Source: Herbidospora mongoliensis (lineage in GTDB: Bacteria > Actinomycetota > Actinomycetes > Streptosporangiales > Streptosporangiaceae). From it: a DNA stretch of 64,000 nucleotides. The notes beneath the pieces are model-generated. The model was not told the origin of the DNA and made no database searches. It worked only from the letters and a program-made list of their open reading frames with translations. A program made the translations under genes and the position numbers. The DNA lies in assembly GCF_001570545.1 (NCBI RefSeq), contig NZ_BBXD01000008.1, forward strand, positions 765,610 to 829,609. Direction: 5' to 3'. Shown here one piece after another: positions 45,688 to 52,305 of this stretch (the first letter of the stretch is position 1; the number at the start of each line of letters is the position of its first letter).

Positions 45688-45704
45688 GACGTCCCAAGAC
45701 GTCC
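45688..45704. promoter_or_regulatory. GACGTCC direct repeat, candidate operator 1
   Basis: GACGTCC-CAA-GACGTCC, 10 bp between repeat starts (one helix turn), in the 153-bp region between the XRE gene 1 start (45643) and the divergent 45797 gene. The same arrangement occurs at 46623 and, weaker, at 48468. Binding by the XRE paralogues is inferred. Confidence 0.6.
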
Positions 45705-45796
45705 CTAAGTCGCGGTGTAGAGGTTCCTGCCCCACGACAGAAGCTCATTCGACCTGGGCGCGGCACTCGCGCCTCACAGAAGTCGAAGGAGCGCTG

Positions 45797-46141
45797 ATGA
45801 ACGAGGCACAGGACCAGCTACGGATCTATCAGCAGGCGGCCCTGACGGGGCTGAGACGCGAACTGACTGTCCGCGGCCTTAACACCGTCTATCTCGTCGA
45901 TCAGAAGTCGCGGCCGACCGTGGAAGTGGAGGACTGCAACATGCGGATGCGCCGGATCTACGTCCACACCGGTTTCTGGTGGTTCTACTGGGGCGACCAG
46001 CCCGACGAGCGTGTCTCCTGCCTGGAGTTGCCGAACGCGGTCGCGGTCATCATGCGCGCGGCGCGGGCGGGCTTTCGCGAGGGCGTACAGGGAGATCTTG
46101 TCGTGAACTTGCAGAACATCGCCGATGCCTACCGAACCTGA
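45797..46141 (+). CDS. Hypothetical AICE protein (114 aa)
   Basis: ATG 45797 with AAGGAG 5 nt upstream. The sequence MNEAQDQLRIYQQAALTGLRREL..VYVHTGFWWFYWGDQPDERV has no recognised domain; the mid part (RRIYVHTGFWWFYWG) is aromatic-rich. The stop overlaps the next gene by 17 bp, so the two are co-translated. Accessory element gene of unknown function. Confidence 0.7.
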   Translation: MNEAQDQLRIYQQAALTGLRRELTVRGLNTVYLVDQKSRPTVEVEDCNMRMRRIYVHTGFWWFYWGDQPDERVSCLELPNAVAVIMRAARAGFREGVQGDLVVNLQNIADAYRT

Positions 46142-46622
46142 GCCGCCCGGAATGAACGAAAGCACGATGCTGGTCGGTTGGCGTGTCTACCCGCAGCTCG
46201 CCGCCAAGCTCCGCCAGCGAATCGCCTCGGGTCAATATCCGGCGGGAATGACGCTGCCCTCAGAAGGGAAGCTGTGCCGGGAGTTCCGGGTGGCGCGAAA
46301 CACGGTGCGCAGGGCATTCGCCCAGCTCGAACAGGAGAACCTGATCATCACGATCCCGTCCAAGGGGCGGTTCGTGTCCGGTGGTGACCCCCAGGCGGAG
46401 ACGTACCAATATCAGCTCATCGCCCGCGAGCTCCGCGCGCGGATCAGCGGGGGAGAGTTGCGAGCCGGGGCGGCGGTCCCGAGTGAGAGCGAGCTCCGTG
46501 AGCGGTTCGGTGCGTCACGGAACACCGTCCGGCAGGCATTGACCCTCCTGGAGCGTGAAGGGCTGATCGTGGTCAAACACGGTAAGGGGCGCTTCGTCCG
46601 TGGCCCTGAGCAGGACGGTTAG
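46125..46622 (+). CDS. GntR-type regulator with two tandem wHTH domains
   Basis: 165 residues. Two complete GntR winged helices in series: residues about 20-85 (LAAKLRQRIASGQYPAG..LPSEGKLCREFRVARNTVRRAFAQLE) and about 95-160 (IARELRARISGGELRAG..VPSESELRERFGASRNTVRQALTLLE), each ending in a K-G-R-F-V wing. No effector domain. Most GntR proteins have one wHTH plus a ligand domain, so this is a single-chain dimer-like layout. A GACGTCC pair follows its stop immediately. Confidence 0.85.
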   Translation: MPTEPEPPGMNESTMLVGWRVYPQLAAKLRQRIASGQYPAGMTLPSEGKLCREFRVARNTVRRAFAQLEQENLIITIPSKGRFVSGGDPQAETYQYQLIARELRARISGGELRAGAAVPSESELRERFGASRNTVRQALTLLEREGLIVVKHGKGRFVRGPEQDG

Positions 46623-46639
46623 GACGTCCTGGGACGTCC
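46623..46639. promoter_or_regulatory. GACGTCC direct repeat, candidate operator 2
   Basis: GACGTCC-TGG-GACGTCC starting at the stop codon of the double-wHTH gene, 50 bp before the HD-domain gene, with the same 10-bp spacing as at 45688. Likely controls the HD gene. Confidence 0.6.
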
Positions 46640-46689
46640 AAGTTCTACCTCTTGGTGCGTCCCGGGGTGCCCTGCCTATCGTGAACGGC

Positions 46690-47262
46690 ATGGGACAAGT
46701 TGAGTGGGCGCGTGACCTGGCACGTAAGGTTCTTGAGCGGCCGTTGCCGCGTCGGTGGGAGCACACCCAAGGGGTCGGCCGGCGGGCGGAGCAGCTCGCG
46801 CCGATCCTCGGTAAGGACGCCGAGATTCTCGCCGCGTCCGCCTGGCTCCATGACATCGGGTACGCCCCGGACCTGATCGACGTCGGGTTCCACCCCATCG
46901 ACGGCGGACGCTACCTCCGCGACGTCCACGGCGCCGATGAACTCTTGTGCCGCCTGGTCGCTCACCACACTTGCGCCGAAATCGAGGCCGACGAACGTGG
47001 CCTGCTCGACATCCTTCAGGGAGAGTTCCCCAAAGAGCGCGGGGACCTGGTCGAGGCGCTCACCTTCTGCGACATGACCACCAGCCCGGACGGTGTCCCG
47101 CTCACGGTGGTCGACCGGCTCGCCGAGATCCGTTCCCGTTATGGCCCCGACGACGCGGTCACGTGGTCGATCAACCAGGCCGAACCCCACATCTTGAGGG
47201 CCGTGCAGTCGGTGGAAGCGAAGCTTGCCCTATCCGATGTGCGGCTGGGCTGCCCCGCCTAG
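46690..47262 (+). CDS. HD-domain phosphohydrolase-like protein
   Basis: 190 residues from ATG 46690. HD signature: RRWEHTQGVGRRAEQLAP (first His), ASAWLHDIGYAPD (His-Asp), RLVAHHTCAEIE (downstream His pair) and FCDMTTSPDG (Asp). The family hydrolyses phosphate esters of nucleotides. It is commonly present in AICE accessory regions. The 3' end overlaps the convergent Nudix gene by 33 bp. Substrate unknown. Confidence 0.8.
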   Translation: MGQVEWARDLARKVLERPLPRRWEHTQGVGRRAEQLAPILGKDAEILAASAWLHDIGYAPDLIDVGFHPIDGGRYLRDVHGADELLCRLVAHHTCAEIEADERGLLDILQGEFPKERGDLVEALTFCDMTTSPDGVPLTVVDRLAEIRSRYGPDDAVTWSINQAEPHILRAVQSVEAKLALSDVRLGCPA

Positions 47263-47706
47263 GTAGTTGCTGATCCGCAGGCGCATCGACCGGTCCATGG
47301 TGAGCGCGGCGACCTGATCGCGCGGAACCCACCGGACTTCGGTCGATTCGCTGCTCGGGGTCGGCTCGCCGGCGACGGCCTGGGCGACCAGGACGAGAGA
47401 GAACTCCTGCCGCGCCTCGCCGTTCGAGGTGTAGAGGATGACGTGCTTCGGGTCGCTGTAGGTGCCGGCAAGCCCGGTGATCCGACACGTGATCCCGGTC
47501 TCTTCGAGCGTCTCCCGTACGGCGGCCTGCGGAATGGACTCGCCCAGATCGATGGCCCCACCGGGAACGGCCCAGTTACCGTTGTCGCTGCGGCGGATCA
47601 TGAGGATGTCGCCCGCCTCGTTGGTGACCACGACGTTGACGGACGGGACGAGGCTGTTGGGCGCGGGGGCGTCCGGGTCGTCGTAGAAGTCGATCCGCTT
47701 CGCCAT
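47230..47706 (-). CDS. Nudix hydrolase, possible Pif-like exclusion factor
   Basis: 158 residues from ATG at 47704-47706. A complete Nudix box GX5EX7REUXEEXGU is present: GAIDLGESIPQAAVRETLEE then TGI. N-terminus AKRIDFYDDPDAPAPNSLVPS. In the AICE pSAM2 the immunity factor Pif is a Nudix-motif protein that blocks redundant transfer; this gene's position beside the regulators fits that role, but homology to Pif itself is not shown. It is 2 bp after the XRE paralogue 2 stop, so one operon. Confidence 0.8.
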   Translation of the reverse strand: MAKRIDFYDDPDAPAPNSLVPSVNVVVTNEAGDILMIRRSDNGNWAVPGGAIDLGESIPQAAVRETLEETGITCRITGLAGTYSDPKHVILYTSNGEARQEFSLVLVAQAVAGEPTPSSESTEVRWVPRDQVAALTMDRSMRLRISNYLGGAAQPHIG

Positions 47707-47708
47707 GA

Positions 47709-48449
47709 TCACGACTCTACCGGGACTGCCTCGGACCAGACGCGCTCGAAACTCTCCGCGTACGTGCTCACCATGTCGCCGCCGGCCACTCGACGAAGGT
47801 GCATGACGGGGGCGTTGGCCGCAGGGGCTCCGTACACGTGGGTGTTGACGAGCATCTGATCGTCGGCGCGGTAGATCGAGTTGTAGAGAACGGTGCCGTG
47901 CAACCTGATCTCGACACCATCAAGGCGGTGGATAGGCCGGTAGAGGACGAGCGCGTTCCTGATCTTCGCGGCCATACCCTCGTGGATGTCTTCGTCAGCT
48001 CCGCGCTTGGCGACTTCGGCGCTGTCGGGGTCGCCGAGCAAGATTCGTACCCGCGTTCCCGCCTCGGCCTTCTCGCCCAGCATGCGCACCATGCCGGAAT
48101 CCTCCGCGAGGAACATGCCGCTGTAGACGAGGATCCCGATCTCGTCCTGAGCGGATGAGAAGAGTCGTCCCCACGCGTCCCGGGGGACGGCCCAGCGGTG
48201 CGGATAGAGATTGACGATCTCGCTCTCGGACGCTGAGGCGACCTGCTCGCGCGTCAGAGCCTCCGGCCACAGGTAACTCTCGTCCATGGAGAGATAGGTA
48301 GAGACCGCGTACCTGTGCTTTCGGTACGGCGCCCGTCCTTTGGTGATCCACCGCTCGACCGTCTTGGGGTCGACCTCGATGGCCTGCGCCAAGTCCGCGA
48401 CGCTCTTCCCGCGCTCCAGGAGAGCCGCGCGCAGTCTCTCGTTCGCCAT
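47709..48449 (-). CDS. XRE-type regulator with PLD-like C-terminal domain (paralogue 2)
   Basis: 246 residues from an ATG at 48447-48449; this start (MANERLRAALLERGKSVADL) matches the N-terminus of paralogue 1 (MSDNLKYTLARAQLRSADL). The HTH is VADLAQAIEVDPKTVERW; the C-terminal domain has VRILLGDPDSAEVAKRGADE and RLHGTVLYNSIYRADDQMLVNTHVYG. Upstream GACGTCC words (48468-48515) suggest autoregulation. Co-transcribed with the Nudix gene. Confidence 0.8.
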   Translation of the reverse strand: MANERLRAALLERGKSVADLAQAIEVDPKTVERWITKGRAPYRKHRYAVSTYLSMDESYLWPEALTREQVASASESEIVNLYPHRWAVPRDAWGRLFSSAQDEIGILVYSGMFLAEDSGMVRMLGEKAEAGTRVRILLGDPDSAEVAKRGADEDIHEGMAAKIRNALVLYRPIHRLDGVEIRLHGTVLYNSIYRADDQMLVNTHVYGAPAANAPVMHLRRVAGGDMVSTYAESFERVWSEAVPVES

Positions 48450-48467
48450 CTCACCAGCCGCGTTAGG

Positions 48468-48515
48468 GACGTCCAGGGACCTGGCCATAGTAGGCCGGAC
48501 GTCTTGAACACGTCC
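48468..48515. promoter_or_regulatory. Cluster of GACGTCC-like words, candidate operator 3
   Basis: GACGTCC (48468-48474) followed 10 bp on by the degenerate GACCTGG (48478-48484); then GACGTCT (48498-48504) and ACGTCC (48510-48515). It lies between XRE paralogue 2 and the divergent zinc-ribbon gene. Same words as the other two sites. Confidence 0.5.
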
Positions 48516-48593
48516 CGTCGTGTAGTGATCTCGTCCGTGCTCCTCGCCGCAATCTGTGTGTCACAAGCCACGGAAACCGCGACGAGAGGAGCA

Positions 48594-48812
48594 ATGAGCA
48601 TGGCAAACACGACTGCGTTAACGCCGGAGACGCCCAATTGCGAGTGCGGCGCACTCCCGGTACACGGTCAGATCCGATGCCGTAAGTGCATGGCTCGGGA
48701 CCGGTTCGCCAAGCATGAGAAGTCACGACGGCGGCGGAGTGCCCGGCGCAACAACAACCGCCGGCCGCCGAAGGACTCCCGCAAGGCTCGCGCGTTGGGG
48801 GTGCCCCAGTGA
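48594..48812 (+). CDS. Small zinc-ribbon-like protein
   Basis: 72 residues; ATG 48594 or 48600, AGAGGA upstream. Cys pairs CECGALP and CRKC spaced 13 residues could bind one zinc; the C-terminal half is Arg/Lys/Asn-rich (RRRRSARRNNNRRPPK), suggesting nucleic-acid binding. The stop overlaps the next GTG. Typical small AICE protein; function unknown. Confidence 0.65.
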   Translation: MSMANTTALTPETPNCECGALPVHGQIRCRKCMARDRFAKHEKSRRRRSARRNNNRRPPKDSRKARALGVPQ

Positions 48813-49078
48813 GCTGGCTGCCGCTGATCCTGGCCGTTCTCCTGGCCGTGGTCATCCTGATCTGCTTCGTGGTCGTCCTGATCGGGATGCGTCAGGAGGA
48901 CCGCCGCCGGCACCTGCCCGAGTCGGCGCCCACCGCTTCGGCGGGGTTCGCCCGGCGCGTGGTCGGCTGCTACGTCCGGGAGAGGCGGCCTAACTCTTCG
49001 CGGTGCGTTGAGACGCGCTCGCTTCGAGCTGTTCCAGGCGCCGGGTCAGGTCGGCTACCGCTGTACGGAGCTCGGTGA
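48809..49078 (+). CDS. Small single-helix membrane protein
   Basis: 89 residues from GTG 48809 (overlaps the previous stop). One strong hydrophobic helix (LPLILAVLLAVVILICFVVV) at the N-terminus and a basic cytoplasmic tail. The last 29 codons overlap the opposite-strand GntR gene, so the true protein may matter only in its N-terminal half. Possibly a transfer/spread accessory protein. Confidence 0.5.
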   Translation: MSWLPLILAVLLAVVILICFVVVLIGMRQEDRRRHLPESAPTASAGFARRVVGCYVRERRPNSSRCVETRSLRAVPGAGSGRLPLYGAR

Positions 49079-49334
49079 GTTCGGCGCGCACGTCGTCGGC
49101 GGGCGGGGCGTCCTCTCGGACGAAGACGCCCTTTCCCTGCTGGCCGACCACCAGGCCCTCGTTCCGCAAGAGCCCTACGGACATCTTCACGACCGACAGC
49201 GAAGCGCCGAATGTCTCGGCCAGTTGGGCTGTGGACGGCAAGGGTTCCCCAGGCGCGATGGAGCCGCTGCGGATCTGCTCGCGCAGCTCGTCGGCGATCT
49301 GGAGGTAGCCGGGTCGACCGGTCTTCTTGACCAT
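48990..49334 (-). CDS. Short GntR regulator, KorSA-like repressor candidate
   Basis: 114 residues. wHTH residues about 8-75 (YLQIADELREQIRSGSIAPGEPLPSTAQLAETFGASLSVVKMS), no effector domain, and a C-terminal coiled coil (VRAELTELRTAVADLTRRLEQLE). It is divergent from the transfer operon. In pSAM2 a GntR protein (KorSA) represses the transfer and replication activator from such a position. The promoter it faces contains a direct repeat (see 49362-49416). Confidence 0.8.
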   Translation of the reverse strand: MVKKTGRPGYLQIADELREQIRSGSIAPGEPLPSTAQLAETFGASLSVVKMSVGLLRNEGLVVGQQGKGVFVREDAPPADDVRAELTELRTAVADLTRRLEQLEASASQRTAKS

Positions 49335-49361
49335 CGCCCCCTATCTCACCACGCATGGCCG

Positions 49362-49416
49362 ACCAAGCCAACCATGTGTCATTGACAACCAAGCCAACTA
49401 GGTTAACTATGTTGGC
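49362..49416 (+). promoter_or_regulatory. Transfer-operon promoter with repeated operator words
   Basis: TTGACA (49382-49387), 17-bp spacer, AACTAT (49405-49410). The exact 11-bp direct repeat ACCAAGCCAAC is at 49362-49372 and 49388-49398 (26 bp apart); an inverted GTTGG follows at 49411-49415. The second copy fills the spacer, so a bound repressor would block RNA polymerase. The adjacent divergent GntR protein is the obvious candidate. Confidence 0.65.
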
Positions 49417-49440
49417 AACGAGCCTTAAGGAGGTCCGCAA

Positions 49441-49773
49441 ATGCGCACGATCCCCATCCCCGTCGACACCGGCAAGCTCGTCTTCACCTGCGTCAAGGCC
49501 CCTCGGCCGCGCATCCTCAACAAGGAAACGGGAGAGATCAAGACCGACAAGACCGGACAGGCCGTCTTCGAGGTCACGGTGTCCGTGGAAGACGAGTTCG
49601 ACCGCATCGAACTCGCCAAGATCGGCATCTCCGGAGAACCGCCCATCAAGGTCGGCGACGCCGTGATCCCCGTCGGCCTGGTCGGCTATGTCTGGGAGGT
49701 CGGCGGCCGGTGGGGCATCTCCTACCGCGCCACCTCCTTCCAGCCGGTCAGCAAGGGCGGCGACTATGCGTGA
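49441..49773 (+). CDS. Conserved AICE protein upstream of tra (110 aa)
   Basis: AAGGAGG lies 8 nt before the ATG. All-beta-looking sequence MRTIPIPVDTGKLVFTCVKAPRPR..GQAVFEVTVSVEDEFDRIEL; proteins like this often precede FtsK-like Tra in AICEs. Its stop overlaps the tra start by 8 bp. First gene of the transfer operon. Biochemical role unknown. Confidence 0.75.
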   Translation: MRTIPIPVDTGKLVFTCVKAPRPRILNKETGEIKTDKTGQAVFEVTVSVEDEFDRIELAKIGISGEPPIKVGDAVIPVGLVGYVWEVGGRWGISYRATSFQPVSKGGDYA

Positions 49774-51079
49774 GCTCCTGCTCGGCTTAGCTCTCTCCCT
49801 GGTGGCCACGCTCGGCGTCTGGCGCCACTTCCACTACCGGTCGTTCTGGTACGTGGTCGGCTACGTCCCTGCCGCTCTGAACGTCCGCATCACTTGGCGG
49901 AAGGTCGCTCTCGGCTGCGGCCTGACCAAGAAGCGCCAACGCTTCTGGTGGACGATCACTCCCTCGGCGCTCGTTTCCACTGGCAACGTGAGCGTCCGGC
50001 GGCGCTTCCGCCGGGTCGCCGTCGACACCAAGCCGTGGATGTGGCTCCCCGTTCCGACCCGTAACGGCTGGCGCGTCACCCTCCGACTCCTGGAGGGGCA
50101 GATTCCCGCCGACTACTCCGAGGCGGCCGAACGGCTCGCGCACTCCTGGGGCGTCCACGCCGTCCGCGTCTCCAGCGACAAGCCGGGCCGTCTCCGGATA
50201 CACGTCACCATCCGCGACCCCCTCGTCAACGTCGACGAGGCTCCACCTTCGATGGAACTCCTCAAGGTCACCGTGGGCCGACTGGAGACCGGCGGTCCGT
50301 GGGTCGTCGACTTCAAGACCGTCCCGCACTACCTGAACGCCGGCGCGACCCAATCCGGGAAATCCAACCTCGCCAACGCGCTCATCGTCGGCCTCGCGCG
50401 CCAACCCGTCGCGCTGGTCGGCTTCGACCTCAAAGGCGGCGTCGAACTCGCCCCGTACGGCCCCCGACTGTCGGCCCTGGCAACCAGCCGTACCGAATGC
50501 GGCGGCCTGCTCGCGGATCTGGTCGGACTCATGATCAGCCGAATGGGACTGTGCCGCGCAGCCGGCGCCCGGAACATCTGGCAGCTACCACCCGCCGTTC
50601 GCCCGGTGCCCGTCGTGGTCCTGGTCGACGAGTTGGCAGAGCTGTACCTGATGGCCGACAAGAGTGAGAAAGACGAGATCGCCCGTACCTCGACCGCGCT
50701 CCTGCGCATCGCCCAGCTCGGGCGGGCGTTCGGCATCTACCTGTTCTGTTCCGGCCAGCGCATCGGCTCCGACCTCGGCCCCGGCGTGACCGCGCTCCGC
50801 GCGCAGTGTTCGGGCCGTATCTGTCACCGCGTCAACGATCCCGAGACCGCGACCATGACCCTCGGCGATCTCGACCCGGCCGCCCTGGACTCCGCCCGCG
50901 CCATCCCCGCCGAAACGCCCGGTGTCGCCATCGTCGCCGGACAAGACGGCCAGTGGTACCGCGCCCGCTCCTACTACGTCAGCGAGCAGGCCGCCGAACA
51001 CGCGGCCACGACGTACGCCTACCTCACCCCCGACTGGGCCGACCTCACCGCAGACCACAAGGTCCCGGACTACGTCTGA
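49766..51079 (+). CDS. tra: FtsK/SpoIIIE-like conjugative DNA translocase (Tra)
   Basis: 437 residues from ATG 49766. Two N-terminal hydrophobic segments, then the motor: Walker A GATQSGKSN (about 192-200), Walker B VVVLVDELAEL (about 283-293) and RIAQLGRAFGIYLFCSGQR. In AICEs and Streptomyces plasmids a single hexameric FtsK-like TraB pumps double-stranded DNA between mycelial cells. Downstream neighbours (DUF2637, Rep, Xis, Int) fit. It is shorter than most TraB proteins, and no gamma-like DNA-reading domain was recognised. Confidence 0.9.
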   Translation: MRELLLGLALSLVATLGVWRHFHYRSFWYVVGYVPAALNVRITWRKVALGCGLTKKRQRFWWTITPSALVSTGNVSVRRRFRRVAVDTKPWMWLPVPTRNGWRVTLRLLEGQIPADYSEAAERLAHSWGVHAVRVSSDKPGRLRIHVTIRDPLVNVDEAPPSMELLKVTVGRLETGGPWVVDFKTVPHYLNAGATQSGKSNLANALIVGLARQPVALVGFDLKGGVELAPYGPRLSALATSRTECGGLLADLVGLMISRMGLCRAAGARNIWQLPPAVRPVPVVVLVDELAELYLMADKSEKDEIARTSTALLRIAQLGRAFGIYLFCSGQRIGSDLGPGVTALRAQCSGRICHRVNDPETATMTLGDLDPAALDSARAIPAETPGVAIVAGQDGQWYRARSYYVSEQAAEHAATTYAYLTPDWADLTADHKVPDYV

Positions 51080-51101
51080 CCCCGTACGAAGGGAGGACGC
51101 C

Positions 51102-51713
51102 GTGAAAGAGCGACTCCTGGACACAGGACCCGTCCTCGTCCTGGCCCTCATCGCCGGAATCGGCTCCTTCACCCACATCCGCGACACCGCAACCGAACAC
51201 GGGCAACACGGCTGGATGGCCTGGGCCGTCGCCGTCTGCATCGACCTGACCTGCGTCATAGCCGCCCGCGAACGCCAACGCGACAAGAAGACCGGCCGTC
51301 CCCGTCACGGCTGGACGTCCTGGCCGACCCTCGTCCTCATCGGCGGGATCACCCTCTCCCTGGCCGCCAACCTCCACCAAGCCGAACCGACCGTCTGGGG
51401 ATGGCTGACCGCCGCCACACCGGCGGGGGCTTTCCTGATCGCGGTCTCGATGCTCGAACGCCGGGCCGGCGGACCTCGTCCCGAACCGTCCCCGGTCACC
51501 AGGACGGAACCGGAACCGTCTGCGCTCGTCCCCGCTGATCAGCAAGGGCCGTCCTCCGCGCTACTCGACTACGCCCGGCGCGTCGCCGACGAACACCGGG
51601 CCCAGCACGGCAGACCCATCACCCGCGACGCACTCCGCGCCCGTCTGGGCATCTCCAGCCAACTTGCCTCAGTTCTCCTGCGCGACGTCCGCGCCGCGCC
51701 GGAACCCACCTAA
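51102..51713 (+). CDS. DUF2637-type membrane protein, spread (Spd)-like
   Basis: 203 residues from GTG 51102 with GGGAGG 5 nt upstream. Four hydrophobic helices in the first 115 residues (VLVLALIAGIGSFTHI.., WAVAVCIDLTCVIAARER..) define the DUF2637 layout. A Pro-rich linker and a C-terminal HTH-like segment (ITRDALRARLGISSQLASVLL) follow. DUF2637 proteins accompany Tra in actinomycete elements and are thought to help intramycelial spread. Confidence 0.8.
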   Translation: MKERLLDTGPVLVLALIAGIGSFTHIRDTATEHGQHGWMAWAVAVCIDLTCVIAARERQRDKKTGRPRHGWTSWPTLVLIGGITLSLAANLHQAEPTVWGWLTAATPAGAFLIAVSMLERRAGGPRPEPSPVTRTEPEPSALVPADQQGPSSALLDYARRVADEHRAQHGRPITRDALRARLGISSQLASVLLRDVRAAPEPT

Positions 51714-51728
51714 CGAAAGGAGCTCACA

Positions 51729-52073
51729 ATGACCCACGACCGTCACTCCGCCCTCATCGGCGGACTCCGCGACCTGGCCGACTTCCTCGACGCCAACCCC
51801 GCCGTCCCCGTCCCCAGCACCGAGATCACGATCACCGTCTACCCGACCCGGGCCGATGACGAGGAGATGCGCGCCGTCGTCGACACCATGGCGGCCGGCC
51901 TCGGCGCTGAGATCAACCCGAACGACCTGCCCTATGGCCACTACTCCACCTGCCGCAACTTCGGCCCGGTGCAGTACGGAGCCGTCGCCATCATGCGCGA
52001 GGCCCGCGAGAAGTACGCGGCCCAGACCTCCTATGAGGACAACATCCAGGTCCCGCCGTCGCAGGTCGCCTGA
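51729..52073 (+). CDS. Hypothetical AICE protein (114 aa)
   Basis: AAAGGAG precedes the ATG. Sequence RHSALIGGLRDLADFLDANPAVPVP..EITITVYPT resembles a widely shared actinomycete mobile-element protein of unknown function. Part of the tra-rep operon by tight spacing. Confidence 0.7.
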   Translation: MTHDRHSALIGGLRDLADFLDANPAVPVPSTEITITVYPTRADDEEMRAVVDTMAAGLGAEINPNDLPYGHYSTCRNFGPVQYGAVAIMREAREKYAAQTSYEDNIQVPPSQVA

Positions 52074-52076
52074 GAC

Positions 52077-52208
52077 ATGACCGAAGACGAGCAGGCCGAA
52101 CCGGAGGAGATCACGCCCAAGCGCTGGCGGTCCTGCCACTGCGGCGCAACCGGCGTCGACTCCTACGGAGACACCTGCCACCACTGCCACGGGCTCGGCT
52201 TCTGCTGA
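52077..52208 (+). CDS. 43-residue DnaJ-type zinc mini-protein
   Basis: A very short gene: ATG 52077 to TGA 52208, 3 bp after the previous stop. It contains CHCGATG and, after 9 residues, CHHCHGLGFC, a compact CxC...CxxCxGxG pattern like one zinc module of DnaJ. An acidic N-terminus (TEDEQAEPEE) precedes it. Position in the operon and the intact Cys pattern support a real product; role unknown. Confidence 0.6.
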   Translation: MTEDEQAEPEEITPKRWRSCHCGATGVDSYGDTCHHCHGLGFC

Positions 52209-52305
52209 CCCGGTGAGCGCCCCCGGCCTGGCCGCACATCCGCCAAGACACACGCCGGGTCGGGGGCCATCCCTCCACCCCAACGAGTGAAAGGAGAACA
52301 CCATC

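Noticed and set aside
33525-45797. Possible cas1, cas2, cas4 or cas6
   Set aside because: All frames around the cas operon and arrays were read; none shows Cas1, Cas2, Cas4 or Cas6 motifs.
44912-48449. Calling the XRE paralogues active phospholipase D enzymes
   Set aside because: The PLD-like segment has one degenerate motif and no full HKD pair, so a catalytic claim is not supported.
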